A stretch of 64,000 nt of DNA from Berkiella sp963803015 (lineage in GTDB: Bacteria; Pseudomonadota; Gammaproteobacteria; Berkiellales; Berkiellaceae), in assembly GCA_963803015.1 (NCBI GenBank), contig CAWDKV010000011.1, positions 1-64,000 of the forward strand, read 5' to 3'. A program made the translations under genes and the position numbers. Shown piece after piece: positions 51,566-61,194 of this stretch (its first letter is position 1; every line of letters begins with the position of its first letter). The notes beneath the pieces are model-generated. The model did not search any database and was not told the origin of the DNA. It saw nothing but the letters and a program-made list of their open reading frames with translations.

Positions 51566-54500
51566 GGTATATCCTCTTTGGGCTCTTCAAGAATAATCGT
51601 TGTACCCTTACCAGGGCTAACCCATCTGGCCGCTCTGTCAAACATTAAATATATAACCGGCGTGGTATAGAGGGTTAATAATTGGCTTAATGTCAAACCG
51701 CCTATGATGGCAATGCCTAACGGTTGGCGTAATTCACTGCCCATACCGCCACCCAATGCGAGTGGTATGGCTCCAAACATGGCTGCAAAAGTTGTCATGA
51801 GAATGGGGCGAAAACGCAATAAGCAAGCTTCAAAAATCGCGTCAAATGGTTTTTTGCCTTCTTTTCGTTCGAGTTCAAGAGCAAAGTCTATCATCATGAT
51901 GGCATTTTTCATCACAATACCAATTAACAAGATAATCCCAATCAAGGCTACTACGCTAAAGTCTTTTCCAGTAATATATAAGGCTAACAACGCTCCCATG
52001 CCAGCAGAGGGTAGAGTAGAGAGAATAGTAAGGGGGTGGATATAACTTTCATACAGCACACCGAGAATAATATAAACCACCACAATTGCAGCTAAGACTA
52101 ACCATCCTTCATTCGCTAGAGAATTTTGAAATATTTTAGCTGCACCTGAAAAATCTGCTTGAATATGATCGGGAAGCGCAATTTGTTTTTTGACGTTATT
52201 AATAGCATTAATAGCGTCCCCTAGCGCATAATGGGGTGCTAGATTAAAAGAGAGGGTAGCAGAGGGAAATTGTCCTTGACGGTTAATGACGAGTGGGCCC
52301 AATTCTTGTGTAACAGTTGTAAAAGTACGCAGGGGGATCCATTCGCCACTACTTGTGCTAAAAAAAATATTATTTAAGGCATGATTCATGTTTTGTAATT
52401 TGGGTAGCACTTCCAATACTACATAATATTGACTGAGTTGCGTAAACATGGTTGATATTTGTCGCTGTCCAAAAGCATCATAAAGAACATTATCAATAAA
52501 TCCTGAGGTTAAACCCAGACGAGAAGCGGTATCACGGTCAATTTTTATAGTGGTCTGTAAGCCTTCGTTTTGTTGATCGCTTGCAATATCTTGCAGGGAG
52601 GGTTCATGCTTTAACCTATCGATTAATCGATTAGTCCAGTTTGCAACATCAGCTGGATTAGTGGAGTCCAGTGTGTATTGAAATTGCGTTCGACTTATTT
52701 TGTCATCAATCGTAATATCTTGTAGCGGTTGCATAAAAAGAGAAATGCCTGATACATCTTTGTTTACTTTCTCTTGCAAGCGTCGAATGACCTCTGTCGC
52801 ATTGACATCCCGTTTTTCTAGCGGTTTTAAAGTAATTTGTAGTCGACCACTATTTAAAGTCGTATTGGTGCCATCAATGCCTATAAAAGAAGATATGTTA
52901 TCTACAGCAGGGTCGGCTAGTACCACTTTAGCTAATGCTTGTTGTCTTTGCGCCATCGCCTCAAATGAAATGGTTTGTGGGGCTTCAGAGATCCCTTGAA
53001 TAACGCCGGTATCTTCAATAGGGAAAAAACCTTTTGGGATGAAGTAACAGAGAACTCCTGTTAAAATAAGCGTACAAAAGGCTATGGCTAAAATTAAGTT
53101 TTGCCGAGCAAGCACCCAAGTGAGCGATAACTCATATTTTTTAATTAATAAAGTGAAACAATTTTCTAAATAGTTTTCTATTGGCTTTGTTTTAGCGGGA
53201 TCACGAAAGCGTAAAATGCGCGCACATAACATGGGGGTTAAGGTTAATGAAATAACAGCGGAGAGTAAAATAGTGACAGATAATGTAAGCGCAAATTCTT
53301 TAAACAATCTCCCGACGACATCTGCCATAAATAACAAAGGGATCATCACCGCAATCAAGGAAACTGTTAAAGATATAATGGTAAAACTAATTTGCTTGGC
53401 CCCTTTTAAGGCTGAGTCTAAAGGTTTTTCTCCTTTTTCTATATAGCGCGTAATATTTTCAATCATCACAATAGCATCATCTACTACAAATCCGGTGGCA
53501 ATGGTTAAAGCCATTAGCGTTAAGTTATTGATACTAAAACCAAAAAGATACATGATGCCAAAGGTGCCGATTAAAGACAAAGGGACGGCAATGCTGGGAA
53601 TAAAAGTGGCTCTCAGATTCCTTAAAAATAAGAATATGACAAGCACGACGAGGGCAATAGCTAATCCCATTTCAAATTCTGCTTCTTGCACAGAAGCTCG
53701 GATAGTGTTCGTTCTATCTGTTAAAACTGTTACTTTAATATCCGCTGGTAAAGTTTGTGATAACCGAGGTAATATTTTATGAATTCTATCGACAACTTGT
53801 ATGACATTTGCGCCAGGTTGACGTTGTATATTAAGAATGATGGCAGGGGTTTCATTCATCCATGCCGCCAGTTTGACGTTTTCTGCACTGTCTATAACTT
53901 CAGCTACATCACTGAGCCGAATAGGGGAGCCATTCTTATAGCTGATAATGAGTGGACGATAGCTTTCACTCGTGAGCAATTGATCATTGGCGTTAATTGT
54001 ATAAGATTGATGTGGACCATCTAGGGTGCCTTTTGCTTGATTGGTGTTAGCGGCAGCAATGGCTGTATGCACATCTTCTAAAGTTAAACCATAAACAGCA
54101 AGTGCTTTGGGATTGACTTGAACCCGTACAGCGGGACGTTGGCCACCACTGATACTGACTAAACCCACCCCACTTAGTTGTGATATTTTTTGAGCAAATC
54201 TTGTTTCAGCATAATCTTCAATTTTGGGTAAGGGCATCGTTTTTGATGTCAATGCTAAAGTCATAATGGGCGCGTCTGCAGGGTTGACCTTGCTATAAAC
54301 CGGGGGATTAGGTAAGTCAGGCGGTAAAAAAGCACTGGCTGCATTAATGGCTGCTTGTACTTCTTGTTCCGAGACATCTAAAGTCATATTCAAAGCAAAT
54401 TGTAGCGTAATTAAGGAAGCACCCGTTGAGCTGGTTGATGTCATTTGGTTAAGCCCGGGCATTTGGCCGAATTGTCTTTCTAAGGGCGCTGTCACCAAAG

Positions 54501-54681
54501 AGGTCATGATGTCAGGACTTGCACCAGGAAAAAATGTAGAGACACGTATGGTAGGGTAGTCAACTTCAGGTAGAGCAGAAACAGGTAACAAACGGTATGC
54601 TAATAAGCCAGAAAGTAAAAGAGATATCATCAACAAGATGGTTGCAATGGGACGCAGGATAAAAATCCGCGATATATTCAT
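51562..54681 (-). CDS. mdtB: RND efflux permease, MdtB-like
   Basis: The 1039-residue partner of the downstream permease has FILRPIATILLMISLLLSGLLAYRLLPVSALPEVDYPTI at the start, relay residues in ATGFVVDDAIVMIENITRYIE, and KNAIMMIDFALELERKEGKK near the end. It is read directly after the fusion protein gene (6 nt) and before mdtC (4-nt overlap). Position and sequence suit MdtB. The whole set would export from the inner membrane or periplasm through the lipoprotein channel encoded downstream. Confidence 0.9.
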   Translation of the reverse strand: MNISRIFILRPIATILLMISLLLSGLLAYRLLPVSALPEVDYPTIRVSTFFPGASPDIMTSLVTAPLERQFGQMPGLNQMTSTSSTGASLITLQFALNMTLDVSEQEVQAAINAASAFLPPDLPNPPVYSKVNPADAPIMTLALTSKTMPLPKIEDYAETRFAQKISQLSGVGLVSISGGQRPAVRVQVNPKALAVYGLTLEDVHTAIAAANTNQAKGTLDGPHQSYTINANDQLLTSESYRPLIISYKNGSPIRLSDVAEVIDSAENVKLAAWMNETPAIILNIQRQPGANVIQVVDRIHKILPRLSQTLPADIKVTVLTDRTNTIRASVQEAEFEMGLAIALVVLVIFLFLRNLRATFIPSIAVPLSLIGTFGIMYLFGFSINNLTLMALTIATGFVVDDAIVMIENITRYIEKGEKPLDSALKGAKQISFTIISLTVSLIAVMIPLLFMADVVGRLFKEFALTLSVTILLSAVISLTLTPMLCARILRFRDPAKTKPIENYLENCFTLLIKKYELSLTWVLARQNLILAIAFCTLILTGVLCYFIPKGFFPIEDTGVIQGISEAPQTISFEAMAQRQQALAKVVLADPAVDNISSFIGIDGTNTTLNSGRLQITLKPLEKRDVNATEVIRRLQEKVNKDVSGISLFMQPLQDITIDDKISRTQFQYTLDSTNPADVANWTNRLIDRLKHEPSLQDIASDQQNEGLQTTIKIDRDTASRLGLTSGFIDNVLYDAFGQRQISTMFTQLSQYYVVLEVLPKLQNMNHALNNIFFSTSSGEWIPLRTFTTVTQELGPLVINRQGQFPSATLSFNLAPHYALGDAINAINNVKKQIALPDHIQADFSGAAKIFQNSLANEGWLVLAAIVVVYIILGVLYESYIHPLTILSTLPSAGMGALLALYITGKDFSVVALIGIILLIGIVMKNAIMMIDFALELERKEGKKPFDAIFEACLLRFRPILMTTFAAMFGAIPLALGGGMGSELRQPLGIAIIGGLTLSQLLTLYTTPVIYLMFDRAARWVSPGKGTTIILEEPKEDIP

Positions 54682-54687
54682 TTCAAA

Positions 54688-55863
54688 TCACCCTGCTTTT
54701 TTTGCGCTTGAAGCGATATCAACTTTTGCGCCATCAGTTAATTTATCGGTGCCTTCAGTAATAACATACTCTCCAGGGGTAACGCCTGATGTCACAACAG
54801 TGTCGTTTCCAGAGGTATTAGCAATGTTAATATATTTTGTTGTAACAGTTTTTTCTTTTTCATTTAATAAATAGACAAAATTTCCTTTAACGCCTCGTAG
54901 TACTGAAGTGGTTGGCACAACTGTTGCATTTTGTAAAGTCTCAATTAACAATTTAATATTGACGAACTGATTTGGGAATAGGGCATCGTCTTTGTTTTTA
55001 AAGGTGGCTTTTAATTTCACAGTTCCAGTAGAAGTATCGATTTGGTTATCGATGCTTAACAGCCACCCTGTCGCTAATAATTTATTTTGTGAGCGATCAT
55101 AAGCTTCAACTGTCAATTTTTTACCGGTTTTCATTTGTTGTAAAACTTGTGGGATATTATCTTCCGGGAGGATAAATACCACAGTGATAGGCTGAACAGT
55201 GTTAATGACAAATACGCCGGTTGTGTCCGTTGTTTGCACAAAATTGCCGGGATCGACTAAGCGTAAGCCCACGCGACCATCAATAGGAGACGTTAATCGA
55301 CAAAAAGTAAGGTTAACAAGCGCACCCTCCACTTGTCCTTTATCTGATAAAACAGTACCCTCTAGTTGTTTAACCAGTGAGACTTGTGTATCCAATATTT
55401 GCTTTGAAATAGAGTCTTCTTTCCAGAGTGCTTGATAGCGTTTGAGATCAAGTTTCGCATTCTCAAGTAGAGCTATATCTCGTTTCAAATCGCCTTGAAA
55501 CTGCATCAGTTGTGCTTCAAAAGGTCTGGGATCGATTTGGGCTAATAAATTGCCTTTTTTTACTGTTTGCCCTTCCTGTACGGGAACGGTTAAAAGTTGC
55601 CCATCTACCTGGGTCTTGACTGTAACCGTCTCTAAAGGTGTGACAGTGCCTAAGGCGGTTAGATAAACCGGAACTTCTTTTTTTTGTGCAGGGGCCGTAA
55701 CGACTAGGGGATTGCTGGGCAATGGTTTATGTTTGTGCGTTAGGTGCTTCCATAACCAGATTGCAATTAAGAGAGCAGCTAGCAGCATACAAGCAGCAAT
55801 TGCCCATCTAACGTGGGGGTTTTGCAGCTTTTTGTAGTAAGGGTCTCCTGTCCCCATATTCAA
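54688..55863 (-). CDS. mdtA: RND periplasmic adaptor (membrane fusion protein), MdtA-like
   Basis: The 391-residue adaptor has an N-terminal anchor (WAIAACMLLAALLIAIWLW), a lipoyl half-motif PVYLTALGTVTPLETVTVKTQVDGQLLTVPVQEGQTVKKGNLLAQID, an alpha-hairpin (about 110-190), the second lipoyl half LTSPIDGRVGLRLVDPGNFV, and beta-barrel and membrane-proximal domains. It links the pump to the outer-membrane channel. AGGA lies 5-6 nt before ATG 55863. A sigma70 promoter 60-90 nt upstream should drive the four-gene operon. No TetR or two-component regulator is adjacent. Confidence 0.92.
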   Translation of the reverse strand: MNMGTGDPYYKKLQNPHVRWAIAACMLLAALLIAIWLWKHLTHKHKPLPSNPLVVTAPAQKKEVPVYLTALGTVTPLETVTVKTQVDGQLLTVPVQEGQTVKKGNLLAQIDPRPFEAQLMQFQGDLKRDIALLENAKLDLKRYQALWKEDSISKQILDTQVSLVKQLEGTVLSDKGQVEGALVNLTFCRLTSPIDGRVGLRLVDPGNFVQTTDTTGVFVINTVQPITVVFILPEDNIPQVLQQMKTGKKLTVEAYDRSQNKLLATGWLLSIDNQIDTSTGTVKLKATFKNKDDALFPNQFVNIKLLIETLQNATVVPTTSVLRGVKGNFVYLLNEKEKTVTTKYINIANTSGNDTVVTSGVTPGEYVITEGTDKLTDGAKVDIASSAKKAG

Positions 55864-55923
55864 TCCTATTAATGCTTTGAGTAGTTTTTTGTTTTGGATC
55901 TATTGGATGGCGCCGTATCTATA

Positions 55924-55952
55924 TATATAGCTAACTATAGCGTGTATATCAA
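55924..55952 (-). promoter_or_regulatory. sigma70 promoter of the mdtABC operon
   Basis: On the minus strand TTGATA (55947-55952) is followed after exactly 17 bp by TATATA (55924-55929), giving an expected leader of about 55 nt before mdtA. The spacer contains CTATAGTTAGC, part of a quasi-palindrome that could bind a regulator. Confidence 0.6.
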
Positions 55953-56070
55953 ATACCATAGTTTCACTCAAGATGAATTATTCGTTTTTACTGCTTGTTA
56001 CAATTACAGTAGAGGGGCATGCTTTTATGATTGCCAAAGAAACGGCAGCTTTAAAAATGTACTTTGAAGT

Positions 56071-59000
56071 TTAAGTGGAGGAAGGTTTGTTTTTTTTGAC
56101 AGCAGATTCGTCTGCATTTAAAAGTCGTTGTGGGATGCTTTCATGACGTCTTTCATCGCTTCGCACTTGAGGACTGCTAAACGTAATGGCTCTGGGTCTA
56201 CTAGGCTTTGCTACTTCCTGCTTTAAAGCAGGATTATTATTTAAGAGAGCCTCGTAAGACTCTCTTTCCTTGGGCTCATTTATCTTTGCGTCTTTTTTGT
56301 GGAGCTCTTGCACAACCATTTCTAAGTTCATTTTAGTAGCCATCATCACAATACTTTCACCTTCTTTGTTGACAGCATTGACATCTGTTCCTTTTTTAAT
56401 GAGCTCTAAGCATAATGTTTCATTTTTGCTTTTTAATGCATAGTAGAGAGGAGAGTTGCCCTTCTTATCACGAGGGTTAACATCTGCTCCTTTTTCAAGT
56501 AGAGTAAGAATAAACTTGGTTTTATCTGAACGGGGGAAGGTTTTTAATGCTAATAATAGAGCAGTTTCTCCATCAGCATTCTGCGTGTTTATTTTTGCTC
56601 CTGCATCAATTAATTTTATAAGATTGTCGACAGAGAAAGTATTACTGAGAACAAGATCCATTAATATGTTATTGCCATTAGTACCTACGGAGTTGATGTC
56701 TATTCCTTGTTTAACAAGTTCTAAGGCGATATCAATTGCAGAAGACTTACTGAAATCTAAATACATCAGCGCATTGTTACCATCTTTATCTTGAGCTTTG
56801 ACATCAGCGCCTTGCTTGATGAGATCTAAAACAAGTTCGAGATGACCACCCATGATCGCATTTAGCAAGATAGACCTATCCAGAATATCTTTATCATTGA
56901 TATTGAAGCCTCTTCGATGAAATGCACGCATGAGGGTCATAAAATCTGGGTTGCTACCATGAGCTTCTATATTTTCAATTATTTTTTTCCATTGAGTAAT
57001 ATTAGCTTGATTGGCAACATCAATTTGCGCTCCCTTTTCAATAAGCAATAAAGCAAGATCAAATTGAGAGTATTGAATTGCAGTTATTAGAGCCGTATAT
57101 CCATTCTTATCGTTAAGTTCTAGATCGGCTCCATGTTCAATCAGTGCTTTAGCTACATTTTTATGATTACTATTATTTGCTGCCATAGAGATTGCACGTA
57201 TGAGCGGAGTATCACCCCAGGGATACTTAGTATTAACATTTAATTCTTTTGCAATAAGCACTAAAGCTAAATCGCTAAAGCCATTTTCAATGGCATAATG
57301 TAATAGTGTAAAGCCATTTTTTGCTGGTATATTGAGATCTGCTCCATTTGCTATAAGTGTTTGAATAATTCGATAGCTTTTATGAGCCGGAGAAGAACTA
57401 GTATAGGCATAGGTCAGGGCTGTATCGCCTTCATTGTTTTTGGCATTAATATCTGCTCCCTTTTTAAAGAGAGCTTGAACAATATCTTCATGTCCTGTAG
57501 ATGCCGCCAACATTAGCGCTGTATCGCCTTGATTGTCTTTAGCATTGATCTCCGCTTCTTTTGCAATGAGATCTTGAGCAACTTGAAGACAACCATTTGC
57601 AATTGCCATCATTAGAGGCGTATCGCCTTGGCTGTTTATTGCATTGTAATCTGCTCCTTTTTTAATGAGAGCTAAGGCAACTTTATCACGCCCCTTTTGA
57701 ATTGCCATCATCAGAAGGGATTGACCTTGATTGTTTGTCGCATTGATATTTACTTCCTTTGCAATCAAAGCTAAGACAACTTCATCACTCATTTTGTTAA
57801 TTGCCATCATCAGTGCTGTTTCACCTTGAGTATTTTTAACACTGACATCCACATCCTTTTTAAGGATGGCGAGAGAAATATCGCTAGATTCTGTTTGAAT
57901 TGCCATCATCAGAGGCGTTTTACCTTGGCTGTTTGTTACATTGACATTTGCGCCTTTTTCAATGAGCGCCAGGGCTTCTTCTTTATGACTTTTACCTTTT
58001 TGAATGACTATTGTCAGGACTGTTTCGCCTTGATTGTTTTTAGCATTAATATCCGCTCCTTTATCTATAAGTGCTGAGGCACTCTTTGCGTCACCACTTA
58101 AAACTGCTAATTGTAGGGGCGTGAGCCCTTGTTTATTTACTATTCCTAGCATAAAGCTATCCGCTAGTTCTGGAAGCAAAGACCCAGCTGCAAATGATTC
58201 GATAAATTGTGTTGATCTTTCAAGTTCCTCTAAACGTTCTGGATATTTTTCCTTAGTCATCGTCATCATTTTTTCTATTAAATCTTTTTTATTATGAAGG
58301 AGAGCCCAGTTTAATGCATTTCTAAAGAGTGGTGACTTTGCTAAGGGTTGCGGATCACGCAAAGTGTCTTCTATCATTTTGATAGTCTCTATTGTGCTGT
58401 TTTCATCAATGCCATAGCAATAAAACGGTTTTTCCTTATCATATAAAACAAGTTGCTGCTTTGAATCACAATAGCCATCATAATCTACAAATACCTCATG
58501 TGCGTTAAGAGCGGATTCTATACCAACTGTTGAGGATATCCCTGAAGATGCACCAGAGGCCACTTTATGTGTATGATTGTTTGCAACTAATGTCTTGGCT
58601 AAATTGCGATAAAAAAGTTTAACCATTTCAGTTGTTTTTGGACTTTTAGAGTCTGTTTCTATTGAATCAAAAACAATAGCGCCACTTTTGCTCCGCCAAG
58701 CCCAGCATTGACCAATGACATCATCAGATACTTGTGGATTGTTTATATCTCCTTTACATAAAACGTAAAAGCCACCGTTTGGGCTGGTTAACCCATGAAT
58801 GGCACACTTTTCACCAGCTTCTCCTGAAAGAGATTGACAGCAATTGGTTAATTTACCCAAACAGGCTGCACGTGCGGCATGCATTTCATCCATGACCGGC
58901 ACTTTCATTAGATAATATCCTTCATAACCAAATGAGGCGCCATCTATTTTGATGTTTGGAATTTTAACATTATCATCTTGACGTTGAAGCGCTGTGAATT

Positions 59001-59949
59001 TTTCAAAGTCATGTTGGGTCATACCATGGTCTAAGAAATATTTGTATGCCTTGGAGGAGTCTGTTTTGTATTTTTCTCTAAATGCTTTTAGCATAGTGAG
59101 TGTTAATTGTTCATTAAATGGCAAACCTAATTCAGCAAGCGCCATCTGCTTGTTATGCAATTTTCTTTGCAGCTCTTGATAATCGCTTTCTATCGATTCC
59201 GCCCCTGTTTCTTCCTTTTCTTCATTTTCTCTTACTAACTTAGCGAGCACTTGCCTCATTTCTGCTACAAGCTTGGCATTGGCTGGTGAGCGTAGTTCAC
59301 CATGTTTCCTTTCAAGTTTGTTGAAGAGAGCAGAGATCTTTTCTATTTCATCTATCTCTTTTTTAACTGCTTCTGAGTTTGGTTTTCTTTTGGATTGTGA
59401 AGTGGTTCTAATGAGTCTTTCTATTTCAGAAGCTTGAGGTAAAATTAATTTTCTAAATGTATCATCGTTCAAATATTTTGCACAAAGTTTTTGCCAGGTA
59501 TTGATATCAAATTCACCCCTTGGCATGGCAAAATTGCATGCCTCATGCATCAGATCTCGTGTACTGTTGTGATTAGCGTTATAGTTTTTTAAATATTCTA
59601 ATGCTTTTCCTTCATTGTTAAAGAGCACAGCCAACATGTAAGCGTGCATCTCTGGAACACCGTTATTCTCAGTGGAGAACATTAATTTTGCGTAGGGTAA
59701 TAATGCTAAGTAAACGGATGGATTATAGAGTTTAAGATTAGCATTGGGCACTTCTTTTTTGAGTTTGGCTTCTAAGGTTTCCTTTTCTTCCTTAGATAAA
59801 GGGATCTGTTTAAAAAAGCGGTCTAGCTCATTTATATCTTCTTCTCTTGTCAATGCTTTTTTTAAATTATCATAGGCTTCTTGTGGATTTTGACTACGTC
59901 TCTTGTTTCGTATTATTTCAAGATTGCTAAAAATTTCAAATGATTCCAT
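56071..59949 (-). CDS. large ankyrin-repeat protein with unassigned N-terminal domain, candidate effector
   Basis: AAAGGG about 9 nt before ATG 59949 supports this start (1292 residues); the frame continues to a TTG at 60051 without a ribosome-binding site. Residues ~1-330 are helical and charged. Residues ~340-520 form a compact domain with MHAARAACLGKLTNCCQSLSG, CAIHGLTSPNGGFYVLCKGD and IGQCWAWRSKSGAIVFDSIE. Residues ~610-1220 hold about 18 ankyrin repeats of the form DNQGDTALMLAASTGHEDIV..L..KGADINAKN. The tail is basic and Ser-rich. No signal or membrane segment is visible. Ankyrin proteins of this size in Legionellales are often translocated; this is inference. Confidence 0.88.
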   Translation of the reverse strand: MESFEIFSNLEIIRNKRRSQNPQEAYDNLKKALTREEDINELDRFFKQIPLSKEEKETLEAKLKKEVPNANLKLYNPSVYLALLPYAKLMFSTENNGVPEMHAYMLAVLFNNEGKALEYLKNYNANHNSTRDLMHEACNFAMPRGEFDINTWQKLCAKYLNDDTFRKLILPQASEIERLIRTTSQSKRKPNSEAVKKEIDEIEKISALFNKLERKHGELRSPANAKLVAEMRQVLAKLVRENEEKEETGAESIESDYQELQRKLHNKQMALAELGLPFNEQLTLTMLKAFREKYKTDSSKAYKYFLDHGMTQHDFEKFTALQRQDDNVKIPNIKIDGASFGYEGYYLMKVPVMDEMHAARAACLGKLTNCCQSLSGEAGEKCAIHGLTSPNGGFYVLCKGDINNPQVSDDVIGQCWAWRSKSGAIVFDSIETDSKSPKTTEMVKLFYRNLAKTLVANNHTHKVASGASSGISSTVGIESALNAHEVFVDYDGYCDSKQQLVLYDKEKPFYCYGIDENSTIETIKMIEDTLRDPQPLAKSPLFRNALNWALLHNKKDLIEKMMTMTKEKYPERLEELERSTQFIESFAAGSLLPELADSFMLGIVNKQGLTPLQLAVLSGDAKSASALIDKGADINAKNNQGETVLTIVIQKGKSHKEEALALIEKGANVNVTNSQGKTPLMMAIQTESSDISLAILKKDVDVSVKNTQGETALMMAINKMSDEVVLALIAKEVNINATNNQGQSLLMMAIQKGRDKVALALIKKGADYNAINSQGDTPLMMAIANGCLQVAQDLIAKEAEINAKDNQGDTALMLAASTGHEDIVQALFKKGADINAKNNEGDTALTYAYTSSSPAHKSYRIIQTLIANGADLNIPAKNGFTLLHYAIENGFSDLALVLIAKELNVNTKYPWGDTPLIRAISMAANNSNHKNVAKALIEHGADLELNDKNGYTALITAIQYSQFDLALLLIEKGAQIDVANQANITQWKKIIENIEAHGSNPDFMTLMRAFHRRGFNINDKDILDRSILLNAIMGGHLELVLDLIKQGADVKAQDKDGNNALMYLDFSKSSAIDIALELVKQGIDINSVGTNGNNILMDLVLSNTFSVDNLIKLIDAGAKINTQNADGETALLLALKTFPRSDKTKFILTLLEKGADVNPRDKKGNSPLYYALKSKNETLCLELIKKGTDVNAVNKEGESIVMMATKMNLEMVVQELHKKDAKINEPKERESYEALLNNNPALKQEVAKPSRPRAITFSSPQVRSDERRHESIPQRLLNADESAVKKNKPSST

Positions 59950-60120
59950 AGCATGTAGCCCTTTATGAATTACCTCTGTTTTTTGGACTTTATACCTAGA
60001 AGAATAGTTCAAAAGCTTTAGTTTAACGTCGCTGCGAGATGGGAATGTCAAGGGGTAAGAGAAGAAATGACAAAAAGAAAAGCAGGATGGTTTTTAAAAA
60101 GCGGATCTACACGTAATTAT

Positions 60121-60435
60121 TTAAACTTTTACTTGAACTATACCGTTTTCAATTCGCACTTCAAAAGTAGGGAGATCTTCAAAAGCAGGGGGAGCTGTCA
60201 CTTCTCCAGTTTTAATACAAAATTTCGCTCCATGAAAAGGGCAGGTTATTTCATCTCCCTCAACTGGGCCATCGCTTAAGGGTAAACCTTGGTGCGTGCA
60301 ACAATCCTCAATGGCATAAAGCTCACCCTCGAGATTAAAAATAGCAATAGCATGACCTTTAAGCGTGATGGTGTGATGATCTCCTACGCCTAATTTTGTC
60401 GATTCAATCACATCTACCCATTCTGTTGCCATCAT
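60121..60435 (-). CDS. Rieske [2Fe-2S] ferredoxin-like protein of the SUF operon
   Basis: The 104-residue Rieske-fold ferredoxin has its two cluster motifs: CCTHQGLPLSDG (C-x-H) and CPFHGAKFCIKTG (C-x2-H). It resembles the small non-heme iron oxygenase ferredoxins. It could deliver electrons during cluster assembly or be an early recipient of clusters. It overlaps the end of the sufT gene by 4 nt and is last in the operon. Confidence 0.93.
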   Translation of the reverse strand: MMATEWVDVIESTKLGVGDHHTITLKGHAIAIFNLEGELYAIEDCCTHQGLPLSDGPVEGDEITCPFHGAKFCIKTGEVTAPPAFEDLPTFEVRIENGIVQVKV

Positions 60436-60740
60436 AATAATCCTAATTCAAATCGTGCTGCTTCCGACATTCTCTCTGGTGTCCAAGGCGGATCCCAGAC
60501 TAAATTAACCTGAACAGTTTCAACGCCTGAGATAGTACTAATATGAGATTGCACAATTTCTGGAAATTGCGCGGCGACGGGGCAGGCAGGATTAGTGAGT
60601 GTCATGTCGATAATGACATTATTGCCATTGATTTCAATATTATAAATTAAGCCTAATTCCACTACGTTAACCGGAATTTCTGGATCATAAATGGTTCTTA
60701 ATACTTGGTAAATTTGTTGTTCTAAGGCTTCAGTCATCAT
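60432..60740 (-). CDS. sufT: SufT/MIP18-family (DUF59) iron-sulphur assembly protein
   Basis: The product has about 102 residues from ATG 60740, where GAGAAAG lies just upstream and overlaps the 3' end of sufU. It shows the DUF59 pattern YQVLRTIYDPEIPVNVVELGLIYNIEINGNNVIIDMTLTNPACPVAAQFPEIV and ends VNLVWDPPWTPERMSEAARFELGL. The DPE motif and the single Cys in TNPACP are characteristic. SufT-type proteins help mature Fe-S proteins, particularly with SUF. Its frame extends upstream to 60761 but that part is non-conserved. Confidence 0.93.
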   Translation of the reverse strand: MMTEALEQQIYQVLRTIYDPEIPVNVVELGLIYNIEINGNNVIIDMTLTNPACPVAAQFPEIVQSHISTISGVETVQVNLVWDPPWTPERMSEAARFELGLL

Positions 60741-61194
60741 AGTCTTTCTCTGTTGAAACAAGGGTTGGCTCGTTTTCTAATGCTGCTTTCAAAGTGTGCC
60801 AAGGTAAAGTAGCACATTTTACCCGCATCGGGTATTTTTTGACATTTGCTAATATGGTTAGCTTACCCAAACTTTCTGTATCGGGTAAAGGGGAATCCTG
60901 GGTTAATAAATGATGAAATAATGTAAACAACTGCTTGGCTTCTGCACCGCTTTTGTTTTGTAATAAAACAGTCATCATCGATGCACTTGCTAAAGAAATG
61001 GCGCAGCCCTTACCGATAAATTGTATTTTAGCTATTTTTTCATTATCGAGTAGTAAAAAAACTTTCACATCATCGCCGCACAGAGGGTTATAACCATGTG
61101 CGCTGTGCGTGGCATTATCAAGCACCCCAAAATGCCGCGGATGGCGACAGTGATCGAGAATTAATTCATGATACAGCATGGCTAGATCATTCAT
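60730..61194 (-). CDS. sufU: SufU/NifU-type iron-sulphur scaffold or sulphur-transfer protein
   Basis: The 154-residue IscU-fold protein has LDHCRHPRHFG, NPLCGDDVKVFL, FIGKGCAISLASASMM and RVKCATLPWHTLKAAL, keeping the three conserved cysteines and the DD metal ligand. Paired with SufS, SufU proteins accept persulphide sulphur through a zinc-swap, replacing SufE. It overlaps sufS by 8 nt and sufT by 11 nt, so synthesis is coupled. Confidence 0.92.
   Translation of the reverse strand: MNDLAMLYHELILDHCRHPRHFGVLDNATHSAHGYNPLCGDDVKVFLLLDNEKIAKIQFIGKGCAISLASASMMTVLLQNKSGAEAKQLFTLFHHLLTQDSPLPDTESLGKLTILANVKKYPMRVKCATLPWHTLKAALENEPTLVSTEKDYDD

Noticed and set aside
56025..56072. 15-codon frame (MIAKETAALKMYFEV) upstream of the ankyrin gene's 3' end
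   Set aside because: Too short to support as a gene; may be a relic but matches nothing I recognise.
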